Shown in pieces: positions 1 to 10,264 of a DNA stretch of 64,000 nt. The notes below the pieces were generated by a model, which saw only the letters and a list, made by a program, of their open reading frames with translations, was not told where the DNA came from and did no database searches. A program made the position numbers and the translations under genes. This DNA comes from Oncomelania hupensis (Eukaryota > Mollusca > Gastropoda > Littorinimorpha > Pomatiopsidae): positions 19,816,793 through 19,880,792 of the forward strand of contig CM072525.1 of assembly GCA_036898135.1 (NCBI GenBank), given 5' to 3'. How positions within the stretch are numbered: the stretch's first letter is position 1; the number at the start of each line of letters is the position of its first letter.

Positions 1-171
1 CCAGGATTGTGCTCAGTTGTACGGACGTCAGACCATGCGCCCAAAGGCTGCGGGTGGGCGTCTCGGGCGGCTTGAGTTAGATCCTGTATCGGCCAGCGCC
101 TTGAGCAGCTCTTGAGCTGGTAAAGCGCTATATAAGAACGATTAATATATAATAATATAATATATAATAAA
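1..171 (+). repeat. SINE-A 3' portion, cut by the window edge
   Basis: This is the first of several copies of a repeat I call SINE-A. Its 3' part carries GCGCCTTGAGCAGCTCTTGA, then AAGCGCTATATAAGAACGAT and an AT-rich tail. The same body recurs at 1686, 2335 (-), 11940, 16138 (-), 38868 and 39225. The GCGCTATATAAG terminus is of the kind seen at the 3' ends of LINE-dependent SINEs. The 5' part lies outside the window. Confidence 0.6.
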
Positions 172-344
172 CTGCAGCAAAAAAAAATAAAAATATGTGA
201 GGGTACGATACAGGTGGCCAGTGACACATGTTATTATTCTTGAATATTTGGAAATAACTCACTAAAACACGCGGAGAAAAAAAACCGGAAGTATTTTTCA
301 TAGAGGGGATTCTCGTTGGTGCATAGGATAGCAGAAAAGTGTGA

Positions 345-1035
345 ATAGAGGCTTGAAACCACCTCCAGAGCCTATGGAATGGAAATAATTGCAGAGAAGA
401 CCAAATTGATGACCAACAACACCAATGGCATCAACATGGACATCAAAGTCCATGGCCAATCCCTGAACACAATGCATAGCTTCAAATATTTAGAAGCCAT
501 TGTTTCAGACAATGGGTCCCGAAAGGAAGTCCTCTCCAGGATCGCACAAACAACTGCTGCCCTGGCGAGGTCGAAGCCCATTTGGAAAGACAGGACCATC
601 AGCCTACATTCCATGCTTGCGAAACATGGACTCTCATACTCAAAAATACAAAGCATAGAGATGAGGTGCTATAGAAGACTTCTGAGCATTTCCTATACCC
701 AGCGCACCACCAACGATGATGTCCGACAGACCATCACACAAGCCATTGGACAACACGATGACCTGCTCACAGTGGTGAAAAAACGGAAACTCCGATGGTA
801 TGGCCACGTCACCAGATCATCAGGTCTTGCAAAGACCATCCTGCAAGGCACAGTGCAAGGAGGTAGAAGAAGAGGAAGACCGAAAAAGAGGTGGGAGGAC
901 AACATTCGAGAATGGACTGGTTTGACACTGAGCGAAACCATCAGGGTTGCTGAGAACAGGAAAAGATGGATTACGCTGGTTAAACGATCATCGGTGGTGC
1001 CCCTGTGACCTCCGAGTTACGGGATAGGATAGGAT
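345..1035 (+). pseudogene. RTE-type LINE, 5'-truncated 3' fragment (copy A)
   Basis: An open frame at 379-1008 encodes the C-terminal part of a non-LTR retrotransposon polyprotein: the segment after the reverse transcriptase (KYLEAIVSDNGSR), then a basic tail (RRRGRPKKRWEDNIREWTG). Compared with the longer copy at 22945-25779 it lacks about 45 bases around 614, which removes the segment before the SIEMRCYRR motif but keeps the frame. It ends in a short GGATAGGATAGGAT run at 1022-1035, the 3' tail shared by the family. The tail and the RGR..RW..I C-terminus resemble RTE/BovB elements. No catalytic domain remains, so this is a dead 5'-truncated insertion. Confidence 0.8.
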
Positions 1036-1685
1036 GCAGAAAAAATGGTCCTACTAAAACAAAACGTTGCACATCGGAGAAAACTCTATAAACTAATAAT
1101 TGTTTTTCACTTTAAAAAAAATACATGTTATAACATTTTTCTCTCGCAATAAAACGCGATTCCACAATTTATTGTCAAGACTGGTGTAAAACAAAAAAAG
1201 TAAAAAACGAAGAAAAGATCCGATTTTCAAAGTGGTTCTAATTTTTAATCACTCAGCTCATCTCTTCTTGTGGTAACACACCTGAATGAACATAAACAAG
1301 AACACGATGCCATACTGAAAGCCACTGTAAACGGACTATAGTGGTCAGACTGTCAGTTAAGAAACAACATCATAGGCAGAAAAAGAGAAGATAACCTCAA
1401 CTCAACGAGTCGTCACATAATAAATAACCAAAGTTTCGAATTTATTTACAACTCTTTGTCAAGGTAAACCAATCCTAAATGTCTTAAGAGGACCCACTTC
1501 GACCACGCCCCTCGACAGATCTTTTTTACATTCACAGTGAGTGTTGCCACACTGACACAAATAAGCTTACAACAAAAAAAAAAAAACTCTTTCGAAAGTA
1601 TAATTTTTTAAATGAATAAATTTCGTAGTTTTTGTGTTTAAAGATAGCAAAAGCAGTTGGTTAGCCAGCCAACATTCTGGGGCTT
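1036..1685. other. AT-rich stretch, no gene seen
   Basis: I see no coding signal, RNA gene or clear repeat in this stretch beyond poly-A and poly-T runs. Confidence 0.5.
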
Positions 1686-1770
1686 AAAATAGCAGCTACC
1701 CAAACCGGGACCAGCGCCTTGAGCAACTCTTGAGCTGGAAAAGCGCTATATAAGAACGATGAAATAAAAA
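1686..1770 (+). repeat. SINE-A 3' fragment
   Basis: The fragment carries the CAGCGCCTTGAGCA and AAGCGCTATATAAGAACGAT motifs of SINE-A followed by an A-rich tail. Only the last ~80 bases are present, so it is a 5'-truncated insertion. Confidence 0.6.
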
Positions 1771-2334
1771 GGAGACACAACCCATAAATAAAATTGCTCG
1801 TAAGGTTTCTTATTTTAGGTTGATAAACTCTGAAACTATTGATTTTGGCTTTTTTTTTTCTTCTTCATTTATTTTTTTTTTGAGTTTTGCTCAGATGTAC
1901 TGTTTTGTTCTGTCGTGTTTTGTCTGCCCGATGAAGAGTTTAGCTCGAAAATTTGCGTTGTATTGCTGTTTTACTAAAAGTAGCATCCTTTTTAGGTTAT
2001 TTATCCCTGTGTTTCTCAATATTGTCGTCTTCTGAGAAGGAGAACTCCAACACAGGAAAACAACGTGTAGGGCACACTGAACTATAATTGTTAGACAGAA
2101 AATAAAAAAAAGGAAAACAAGCAAGTCTTATAAATCATTTCCCCTAATGTTCGTCTTTATTTACAAAAGCTTACTTAGGGTCAATAAAAAGTTACAAGCA
2201 TATAAATGAACAACATACAGTTCGCATTAATGTGCAGGTCACAATGTTGTGGAATTCTAAACTTCTGCAGCTGTTGGAAGCGCAGAACACATACATTTCA
2301 CAAACCACTTAAAACGTCCGAAACGCCTTTATTT
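1771..2334. other. No gene seen
   Basis: The stretch is T- and A-rich and of low complexity. The open frames on both strands here (1820-2124) are short, hydrophobic and compositionally driven. Confidence 0.4.
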
Positions 2335-2425
2335 CGTCGTTCTTAAACAGCGCTTTTCCAGCTCAAGAGGTGCTCAGGGCGCTGGCTGATAAAGGGTTTT
2401 ACTCAAGACGCCCGAGGCGCCCATT
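2335..2425 (-). repeat. SINE-A 3' fragment, reverse strand
   Basis: Read on the minus strand it gives the SINE-A body (GGGCGTCTTGAGTAAAACCC, CTGGAAAAGCGCTG, TTAAGAACGA) followed by an AT-rich tail. Confidence 0.6.
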
Positions 2426-2464
2426 TATTACATATTGTCTTCTTCTGAAGAAGAACTAGTTAAC

Positions 2465-2710
2465 TAGTTAAATAGCCCATATTAGCGCTAGATAGCGTGT
2501 ACATCGTCATCATTATCACTATTAAATCTCAGTTAAGCAGAATCGACATTAAGCAGTTAAATAGCATAAATATCACAATAACTATGTAAATCATCATCAC
2601 TATCACTATTATTTGAAATTAAGCGGCATTCACTACTGTTAAATAGCCTTTATAGCACTAGAATTCTGTCAATGGTCATCATTTTCACTATTAAATCACA
2701 ATTAAGTGAC
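2465..2710. repeat. Three diverged ~90-bp tandem units
   Basis: The phrases GTTAAATAGC, TCATCATCACTATCACTATT and an AATTAAGC-like element recur in the same order about every 90 bases. Divergence between units is high, so this is an old minisatellite-like triplication. Confidence 0.5.
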
Positions 2711-2815
2711 AAAGACAAAACGATATCTGTAATGGACGGCACGATAAGACAACTAATATAGATCAAGCGCAAGCAGACTAAACATGTTCTGGTTACGCCA
2801 AAGTCTTCATCAGCA

Positions 2816-3391
2816 TTACATTACATTACATGATTGTTGCTTTAGGTCCAGCGAACTCTTCCGAGCCAAATCAGGACCAGACAACCCCTGATCCGCATAC
2901 AAGATCTGCTGAAACAACCCTGGTGGTAAAACTGAAGGCACCCCACCAGCCAGTCACTTTACAATAAAGACATCCCACGCAGGGGACGCTGAGCCTATAC
3001 TCTAATTTATCGAACCCCCGTTTACAAAAATAAAATAGAATACAAACATCATTATAAAATATCAACAAAACACATACATATAAAATGCCTACATTGCTAA
3101 ATAATAGCATCATAGGAAGCCTTAGACCTGGCAGAAAGCGTCCAATATTCCCAAGCTGATCCAACAGACCTCACACACAAATAAGGAGTTTTGTCCCGGG
3201 AAGAGTTTTCCAGAAAAAAAAGGTAGGTGACTGGTCTATCGAAGAAGAAGATAGTACAGCAGATTGATAGAACAGAGCAGGAATGAGAAAGAACAAATGA
3301 GAAAGACAGCGACAGTGGGAATTTAAAGTACTAAATTTCCAAAAAGTGGGGATACTATTTATACTGAAACTTCCGGCACCCCAACGGGGGA
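2816..3391 (-). mobile_element. Family R retroposon, copy R1
   Basis: A ~575-bp element seen eight times in the window. In its proper (minus) orientation it begins with the GC-rich hairpin CCCCGTTGGGGTGCCGG, then a TATA-like TATAAATAG, and ends ...GGACCTAAAGCAACAATCAT followed by a (TTACA)-type tail read on +. An 11-bp target-site duplication CTTCATCAGCA lies at 2805-2815 and 3392-3402, which shows insertion by target-primed reverse transcription. It holds minus-strand frames of 97 aa (2871-3164) and 98 aa (3171-3467, running past the 5' end) that match frames in other copies. No reverse transcriptase is present, so it is non-autonomous. Confidence 0.75.
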
Positions 3392-3680
3392 CTTCATCAG
3401 CAAGTGATAAAGCTAACGTAATACTTGTAATAAAAGGCAAGATAAGAACAATAATAAAGGAGATCAAAGGTAGAAAACTGAACTTGTTCTTGATGCACCT
3501 GTTTCACTTCAACTTCATCAGCAAGCAAAAGATAAAGATAACGTAATAGCTGTACTGAAAGAGAAGATAGGGCTCCAGAACTACAAAGGAGATCAATACA
3601 CATATTTCGCTACAAAGTTTCGTCAGGAAGTAAGACATTAAGGTAACGCAATACCTGTAATGAAAGATACCGAAAAATGA
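3392..3680. repeat. Three diverged ~100-bp tandem units, resuming at 4090-4235
   Basis: TTCATCAGCAAG..., a GATAAAG/TAACGTAATA phrase and an AAAGGAGAT phrase recur at about 3392, 3511 and 3618. A further unit with CTGTTCTTGATATAGG and CTTCATCAGTAGCAAG lies at 4107-4165, beyond the LINE fragment. The array was therefore in place before R1 and the LINE 3' end inserted into it. Confidence 0.5.
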
Positions 3681-3681
3681 T

Positions 3682-4080
3682 AAAGGAGATGATGATGATG
3701 ATGATGTAGACTTGTATAGCGCAGGTATCCACGATTACAAGGTTCATGCTCATTGCGCTTGTGGAGAGGAAACAAGAGAAAAAGATGTGGCCATCAGACA
3801 AACACTATGTACCTCTGATTTCTTAAACGTCAATATGGTAGATATGAAAAAGAGCGTTTTCAAGGCTCTCTTAAAAACCGCCACAGAGCTGGATTGTTTC
3901 AAGGTCATGGGAAGACCATTCCATAGCATTGGAGCTGTGTTGGAGAAGGCCCGATAGCCAAATGTTTTCTTGTTGGTGTTGCCAGACTTCACGCTTGGAA
4001 GTCTTAACCGTTGTTGTGAGGAAGAACGAAGACAACGTTGGGGTTCGTGAGGGGAGACGAGTTCTTTGAGATATTGAGAT
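3682..4080 (-). pseudogene. CR1/L2-type LINE, 3' terminal fragment
   Basis: The minus strand from about 3992 to 3840 reads GYRAFSNTAPMLWNGLP followed by SSSVAVFKRALKTLFF. This is the typical C-terminus of CR1/L2-group reverse transcriptase proteins (G-x-R-x-F...AP-x-LWN-x-LP...FK-x-x-LK-x-x-LF). Downstream the 3' UTR ends in GCGCTATACAAGTCTAC and a short (ATC)n tail, read on the minus strand at 3725-3684. Only the 3' end is present, without catalytic motifs. The plus-strand frame 3712-3957 is an antisense shadow. Confidence 0.75.
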
Positions 4081-4235
4081 CAAAGTAAGCAGAATAAACC
4101 TGTTCTTGATATAGGTATTTTGCTTAAAAACAAACAAAAACCACCTTCATCAGTAGCAAGAAAAAACAAATAAAAAAAAACGGATACCGCACGTTTGGTC
4201 GAAACTGGTTTCATCGAACCTTTGTTTTCAAATCA

Positions 4236-4429
4236 CCCACTCGTTCTTTTCCTGATTTTGTCAGTAGGCTCGTTTCGTCGACACGGATCAGCTCTTTTCA
4301 ACGAACTGGGTAAATAGTTGTTAAGGGGATCTCAAACTCCGGCGAGTGATAGGATTATCACGCGATTGCGTGTTCAAGTTTTCTACCAACGAGGTACATT
4401 AAAAGATTTTAATTTTAAGCTGCCAGTCC
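4236..4429. other. No gene seen
   Basis: The segment contains a TTTCGTCGACACGG-like phrase that may be a last remnant of the array at 3392-3680. Nothing else is recognisable. Confidence 0.3.
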
Positions 4430-4815
4430 GACAGCACAGAGAGAGTCGGACAGTTGGATTATTTTGGAATGGATTTTGTGAAAAGCAAAAGAGGAAAGGA
4501 TGTCTTACTTACTGGAGTTTAATACATTTTATAAAAACCAAGCCCCACCGGAGGGTATACTGTGTACTGGAAATGTTCCACCATTGGATACAAGAGCACT
4601 TCAGGAAAAAACAACGCACTGTATTCTTGGCACAGACACCTCAAAGGACTAGTTGCATCTGCACATCCCAACATCTTCCAAATTGTGCGCCAAATGATAA
4701 AAGAAAACACCAAAATTGAGAATGAACTTCCAATGCTTTGCACGGGCCAGCAAACAAGACGAGCGCCTGGAAGAGCGGTCCGCAGAGTGAACATCCTTCT
4801 GGAAAGTATCTAAGA
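4430..4815 (+). pseudogene. MULE-like transposase C-terminal remnant
   Basis: The frame 4562-4813 reads NNALYSWHRHLKGLVASAHP, then IFQIVRQMIKENTKIE and a basic stretch (RRAPGRAVRR). The pattern N-N-A-x-x-x-W/F-H-x-x-x-K-x-x-V-x-x-AHP...I followed by a charged helix is that of the region after the catalytic core in MULE-type DDE transposases, where 'NNA.E.(F/W)H' precedes an 'HP..(F/W)' segment. Here the usual E of that motif is replaced by YS. The upstream frame (4318-4719) is shifted and contains no DDE core. I infer a decayed DNA transposon gene; a profile search would be needed for certainty. Confidence 0.4.
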
Positions 4816-4925
4816 GGAAGTGCTGAATAGAGAAAAAAGAACTCTAGTGGAAAATGCTCAGCAGTTGCTCCTATCTGCAATTCCCTTTTAGATCTCCATT
4901 AAAACATTGCCGTCAGGATAGGAGG

Positions 4926-4928
<3 letters not shown>

Positions 4929-4993
<65 letters not shown>

Positions 4994-5030
4994 CAGAGAG
5001 ACAGGGACAGAGAGACAGAGACAGAGAGAT
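4929..5030. repeat. (GA)n then (GACAGA)n microsatellite
   Basis: Perfect GA repeats (4929-4974) grade into GACAGA-type hexamers. The 61-aa open frame across it is an artefact of the repeat. Confidence 0.9.
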
Positions 5031-5145
5031 TGTGTGTGACTAGTATTCATTTATTTGTATCGTGTTGTTGATGGAAATAAATAAAACGTTAATATTGAAG
5101 AAATTATGGTTATGAATCTTTTATCGGAATCACAGAATTTTATAC

Positions 5146-5153
5146 TACTACTA

Positions 5154-5197
<44 letters not shown>

Positions 5198-5198
5198 T

Positions 5199-5232
<34 letters not shown>

Positions 5233-5234
5233 GA
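5146..5234. repeat. (ATG)n trinucleotide array
   Basis: ATG/GAT repeats interrupted by a short GGT run; the poly-isoleucine frame on the minus strand is an artefact. Confidence 0.9.
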
Positions 5235-5374
5235 ATCGAGTTTTGACTAGACGTAGTGCACCGAAAAGCCCATGTCAACTGAAATGGCCAACGTACTCGA
5301 ATGTTCCACAAACACTATACCAACAGATTAATTCGTTGGTCTTATCATGTGAAAAAAATATATATATAAACGAA

Positions 5375-5560
5375 GATTTATTCGTTCTTTTATATAGCGC
5401 ACGCACTTACCAGCCTACACAACTGCTCAAAGGTCTCCCACCGAAATCAGGATTTGAACTAGGCCCCGTCCAGAGCTGTCACCTCCACGGGCTCCAGCCA
5501 CGCCTGGACTGGTCAGGTGTATACCTCCAGCGCTGATCCACGCTAGCTGGACCAGTATGA
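5375..5560 (-). repeat. SINE-like repeat with GCGCTATATAAAA 3' end
   Basis: Read on the minus strand it runs through TAGTTCAAATCCTGATTTCG, a degenerate Pol III B-box-like phrase, and ends GTGCGTGCGCTATATAAAAG AACGAATAAAT. The terminus is related to that of SINE-A, but the body differs. I cannot define its 5' end. Confidence 0.4.
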
Positions 5561-6662
5561 CGAATGACGATGCCACTGTAGCTAAAGCATTTATCATACA
5601 TCGGCCGCATGCGGCGTGCTACTGTTTACTGCGATTCGATTGCATCGCAAGCCAGAAACTGCTTCATCTGCTGTTGCAGCAGCAGCAATTGCCCAAGAGC
5701 ATCAGAAGACTGCGGGAGTTGGCTGGCTTAATTCTCATCCAGAGTTTCTTAAGAACGCTGAAGTTAGTTGGCCTGAGCAGTAGCAAGCAACTGTGCTGTA
5801 TGCTGAGTGTGACGTCATAGTGTATACTCCTCTTTAAGTGTCTACAAAAATTGATGATGCTGACATTGAAAAAATTGCATAGCGATGATATAAAATCAAA
5901 AACGCATACTATTACATCATGTAAGTTTGAAAATAAAATTAAAATAAGACAGCAAAACGAAAAAAAAACCACGTTTATTTCCAGTGCCAGAATTGTTTGG
6001 TTAAGTCTGTTAATTTATTACGATGATTTTAGTAGCATTTCATTTTTAAAAAAAAAGATGTTTGACAAAAGTAACTGAACTGGAAGACAATATTGTTGTT
6101 GGTTTCTTTGTTGTGTTTTGTCTGTCTGATGGAAGAGCTTTGTTCCAACATTTGTCTTGTTTTTATCCAAGTTATCAATCTTAGTGTATTTATCTATTCG
6201 TTTCTCATAATGAAACTGGAAGGTGGTCTAATGCATCCTAAATTACTAGTGTGAATCCGATTCATCGACATCCTGTGATTGATGTCTTTTCCTAGGTCCT
6301 TCTTATTATTTTAAAATTTTATTATTATACACCTGAAACTGTTTTACAGATCCCTTAGCAGGCGCTGATACTCAGTATAGAAAACTTTCCCTGCAGCAGC
6401 ATTAGCATTTCACAGAGTATCATGAACCACAAGAGCTCGCGGGCGTGACGCAACCAGACTCGGGACTTCCCAAGGCTAGCGGTATATATTGATATTCAAT
6501 GTGCATGAAACGCGCAAATAGAAACAAGGGAAACCACCCAAGTAGTTGTCAAAGCACTGCAGAAACTTCCGGTCTGTTGTTTCATCGTTTCATTATTATT
6601 TCAGATGCTCAAATGCCCCTTCTGTGTATTAAAACATGAATAAACCCCTCTTCACGATTCAA
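5561..6662. other. No gene seen
   Basis: Frames at 5557-5820 and 5851-6078 carry no recognisable motif. The segment is mainly AT-rich and unique-looking. Confidence 0.4.
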
Positions 6663-6744
6663 GATCGAAGATACTTTATTATCTCAAACAGAAAACTTAA
6701 GACGATCGAAGATACTTTATTATCTCAAACAGAAAACTTAAGAC
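6663..6744. repeat. Perfect 41-bp tandem duplication
   Basis: The unit starting GATCGAAGATACTTTATTAT and ending AAACTTAAGAC occurs at 6663-6703 and again, identical, at 6704-6744. Read on minus it contains ...GAGATAATAAAGTATCTTC, which looks like the 3' end of a LINE, so the duplication may be a doubled 3' tail. Confidence 0.8.
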
Positions 6745-6928
6745 ATGCTTTGCTGACCTTTGCTAAAACAAATTGCAATAAATGCATGAGAACAGGCAAT
6801 GGCAGGCAACGTTCCCGCTGCTGCATTTCCAAAGCAGATTTAATTTTAAATAAGGAGAAAGGTTGATTTTAACAATCCCAACAACGCAAACTATAATGAA
6901 GCCCATAGACAATAATGAAAATAAAATA

Positions 6929-7405
6929 CACACACACACAAACACACACACAGACACACACACACATTCTTGTATAGGTCACAAATGGGGTAATTTTAGA
7001 ATGTAGGAATCGGAAAGTCATTTTTAGTCATTTTTTGATGAAAAAGGGTTAGGGCAAGGGTGAGTTGCAGCGCTGCAACTAGCCCTTACCCTAACCCTTC
7101 TCTAGAAAGTTGACCTATTTCGTCTCCTATAGGCGACGAAATAGGTCGAATTTTGCTTCAAACTTTTCCAAAAATTCACTGTATTTTCTCCGTCCCGGAT
7201 AGTGCACTCCTGTGTACTTAAAACACTCTTGTGCACTACAACTGCACTCCTACGCACTAAAAGAGCACTCCGGCGCACTTAGCGACAAATGGGGAACGGG
7301 AGACAAATGGGTAAAGTGAAAATTACCCCATTTGGTACTAGCAAAGGTAAATTTCCTTCCCCATTCGTGCTGTTTCACACGTTCACACCCACACACACAC
7401 ACACA
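6929..7405. mobile_element. Hairpin element M1 flanked by (CA)n on both sides
   Basis: The element starts TTCTTGTATAGGTCACAAAT at about 6965 inside a CA repeat and returns to CA repeats at about 7388. Its ends are partly inverted: CAAATGGGGTAATTTT near 6982 and AAAATTACCCCATTTGG near 7318. It contains two strong stems: a TTAGGG-like one (7042-7073 with 7077-7100) and a second (GACCTATTTCGTC/GACGAAATAGGTC, 7112-7147). A run of ~20-bp GCACTCC..GYACTTAAAA sub-repeats follows (7200-7280). Copies M3 (47975) and M4 (39975, reverse) share the design. No protein is encoded. It is probably a non-autonomous DNA element. Confidence 0.6.
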
Positions 7406-7627
7406 CTATAACCGTTCTTGGGTGCTTAGGTTTTTTTCCCAAACGGTTGTCTTACTATTTTGAATATGAACCCGTAGATGAAGAACTTGGAATTGGTACC
7501 CATCATGCATTTTACAAATAACTGAGAACAAGAGATGTGTGGGCATGTACCAAATTGCATCGTGATCGGAAGAACTGTTCACGAGTTATTTGTGTGCAGA
7601 ATGGGACTGACTGACGGACTGACGGAC
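7406..7627. other. No gene seen; short GACGGACTGACT run
   Basis: The stretch ends in a (GACTGACG)-type short tandem run at 7603-7632. Nothing else is assigned. Confidence 0.3.
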
Positions 7628-7986
7628 TGACTCACGCACAAGTCGTCGGTCTCCTATGCCGAAGGTCGCGGGTTCGATTCCCGCAAGGGGCGAACGTATG
7701 TGACTTAGGTACGAGACCATTGAGGTCACCGAGGGTTTTCTCCGGGCACTCCGGTTTCCTCCCTCCCTTCAATAATGGTACAGTCAATATACAAATTTCA
7801 AAAATTAAAAATCGAGTTTCTTTCCGTCTTCCAATAGCGATCTCCCTGCCTTTACACCACCTGTTTGAGTGATTGGTGTGTAGTTGGTGTGTGTGAGGGT
7901 GGATGAGACAGGTGAGCGTGTATGTTGGTATAGATCGCCGCGCTTTGAGCCTGATTGATTTGGGGAAAGGCGCGTATATAGCATCC

Positions 7987-8062
<76 letters not shown>
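7628..8062 (+). mobile_element. SINE-B, tRNA-derived, with (ATT)n tail
   Basis: The 5' head holds the 3' half of a tRNA-like module: TCGGTCTCCTATGCCGA as an anticodon-stem analogue, then the B box GGTTCGATTCC at 7670-7680. A central block GAGGGTTTTCTCCGGGCACT, CCGGTTTCCTCCCTCCCTTC follows at 7731-7770. This block recurs at 10265 (-) and 56795. The 3' end GGCGCGTATATAGCATCCTT runs into (ATT)n at 7988-8062. The conserved central block is the kind of shared core used to define SINE superfamilies. The 144-aa minus frame over it is non-coding. Confidence 0.75.
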
Positions 8063-8339
8063 GCAAAAGATTACGCTGGATTTATATACAATTATGGCAC
8101 ATTTTATTACTTCAGAAGGTTGATGAACGTGAGAGCCGTCATGCAATCCGGCTTGCAAAAAAAAATGGTTTTGTGTTGCTGTCATAGTCATTTGTGTTAT
8201 AGGGATTAAATACCGTTGTACTGTATTGTGTTGTGTTGAATTGTATTGTTTGCTGACGTCAAGAATATTGTATTGTGTTGTATTGTAGTGTCAAGATCGA
8301 ACCATGGCGCCCCAGATAAACGCTTTCTGCAAGAAATCA

Positions 8340-8515
8340 ATCGACTTTTTAGAAGATGCCGAATGCAGCTGCATTCCTTATTAAAAGAGTCAACACAAGA
8401 GAACATGTCCCACCAGTTTTGCACTCACTGCACTGGCTCCCGGTTGCACAGATAATGGATTACACAATGGATATCATTACGTACCAGCGTGCGAACAAAA
8501 TGGTTCCTGGAAAAT
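8340..8515 (+). pseudogene. CR1/L2-type LINE fragment
   Basis: One frame reads PNAAAFLIKRVNTREHVPPV, then LHSLHWLPVAQ and MDIITYQRANK. This matches the C-terminal signature N-x-A-A-R-L-I...H-(I/V)-(T/P)-P-x-L-x-x-LHWLPV of CR1/L2 LINE proteins, and the same motif occurs at the matching place in the LINE at 58252. The fragment is ~170 bp, truncated at both ends and has no tail. Confidence 0.65.
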
Positions 8516-9064
8516 AGAATACCACAGAGAACTGCGAGAATTCAACATTTACAATAATGAAAAAAAACACAATTATGGTTACACAAACTAAAAGATTGCC
8601 AATTTGGCATTCTTTTTTGTTGCTTATCCCCATGTATTTCACATTAAAATAACTCCTGACAATCTTCAAGGACTAGTTTTTACTTCTGTTCCATATGCTC
8701 CCCATGCACTCTTCATCAACAAAGCAGCTACTTGATATCTGTCAGAGCTCATTTCCATATCAATTATAATTCACGTATACATTATAGTGTTATTAAAATG
8801 CTCTTCCTTCCGATCTCCGGTCCTAACAAATAAATTCCATTATTGGTAGTGCCTGGCAAACAAAGAAAACGCTGGGAAGACACGATCTGGAGCCAAGTCC
8901 TTCACAAATGACGCGGACACCCAGTCCCTTTTGAAAAGAGGCCATTGCTTTTAGTTTTGCATAGTGCGCTAACAAGCTCAGAGATCTACTCAAGGTGCTG
9001 GCTACCCAGGTAGTTCAGCATCCACAAAATTAGCGTGCTGAAGTTAATGATCGAACACGCGGAT
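8516..9064. other. No gene seen
   Basis: Nothing recognisable; the small minus-strand frame at 8460-8669 has no motif. Confidence 0.4.
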
Positions 9065-9830
9065 CTATTCTAGTAGTATTCTATTTTAGTAGTATTCTAT
9101 TTTAGTAGTATTCTATTTTAGTAGTATTCTATTTTAGTAGTATTCTATTTTAGTAGTATTCTATTTTAGTAGTATTTATTTTATTTTAGTAGTATTCTTT
9201 TCCAGTAGTATTATATTCTAGTAGTATTCTATTCTAGTAGTATTCTATTCTAGTAGTATTCTATTCTAGTAGTATTTAATTTTAGTAGTATTCTATTCTA
9301 GTAGTACTCTATTTTAGTAATATTCCAGTAGTATTATATTTTAGTAGGATTATAGTAATATACTAGTTTAGTAATATTCTAGTAGAATTCTATTCCAGTA
9401 TAGCATTCTATTTTAGTAGTTTTATAGTATTGTTATATTTTAGTAGTATTCTATTTTAGTAGTATTCTAATTTTAGTAGTATTCTAATTGTATTCCATTC
9501 TAATAGTATTCTAGTCTAGTAATTTTATAGTAGTACTCTATTCTAGTAGTATCCCAGTAATATCCTATTCTAGTAATTTTATAGTAGTATTCTATTCTAG
9601 TAGTATCCCAGTAATATTCTATTCTATTAATTTTATAGTATTATTCTATTCTAGTAGTATTCCAGTAGTATTCTTTTCTAGTAGTATTTTATTTTAGTAG
9701 TATTTTATTCTAATATTATTCTAGTAGTATTCTATTCTGGTAATTGTATAGTAGTATTATATTCTAGTAGTATTTCAGTAGTATTCTAGTAGTATTCCAG
9801 TAGTATTGTAGTAGTTTTCCAGTATATAGA
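9065..9830. repeat. Minisatellite, ~16-bp unit TAGTAGTATTCTATTT
   Basis: About 45 imperfect copies of TAGTAGTATTCTATTT and variants (TAGTAGTATTCCAG, TAATTTTATAG) occupy 760 bp. The first third is the most homogeneous, with near-identical copies at 9074-9170. The rest is progressively degenerate. Confidence 0.9.
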
Positions 9831-9969
9831 TAGAGACGCGCAGCATCTATTATTCAAACATATGGTGCAAAGACAGGAAAATCACTATTAGAAAGCAAAC
9901 AACAAATCGAATTTTATTTTAGTATAATTTTTTTAAAGTTTTTTTTTTTTACCTCTTCTTCATCAATAT

Positions 9970-10093
9970 CAAGCAGCGAGGGAGAGAGTTGGGCATCACC
10001 CTCATTACGCTGGCCCAAGATAAGTGTGATCTCCAACATCACGCTCCCCTACGGCCACAAGGCTATGGGACTACCTTTACCTTTACCTTTTTT
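9970..10093 (+). mobile_element. SINE-C, 5'-truncated copy with target-site duplication
   Basis: The 3' ~110 bp of the SINE at 44080 is present (GGGCATCACCCTCATTACGC ... CAAGGCTATGGGACTACC), ending in a (CTTTAC)n tail. An 11-bp duplication TTCATCAATAT lies at 9959-9969 and 10094-10104. The 5' truncation plus tail and duplication show LINE-driven insertion. The frame 9989-10192 is not a gene. Confidence 0.75.
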
Positions 10094-10264
10094 TTCATCA
10101 ATATGATAAGATGCACGCACATACGCACGCAGTTACGCACATTCGCACCACACACACGCGTAAATAAACACAGAATACCTATACTTACATAAACCGAGCC
10201 ACTGGAGAATCAATCAAACCTTTTTGTTAAATCTAACGCTTTTAGTTTAGATCGACTGCATTTA

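Noticed and set aside
3712..3957. 81-aa plus-strand frame
   Set aside because: Antisense to the recognisable CR1/L2 C-terminus on minus.
4929..5039. Arg/Glu-rich 61-aa frame
   Set aside because: Product of GA/GACAGA repeats.
9065..9830. CRISPR-like regularity
   Set aside because: Contiguous 16-bp minisatellite without spacers.
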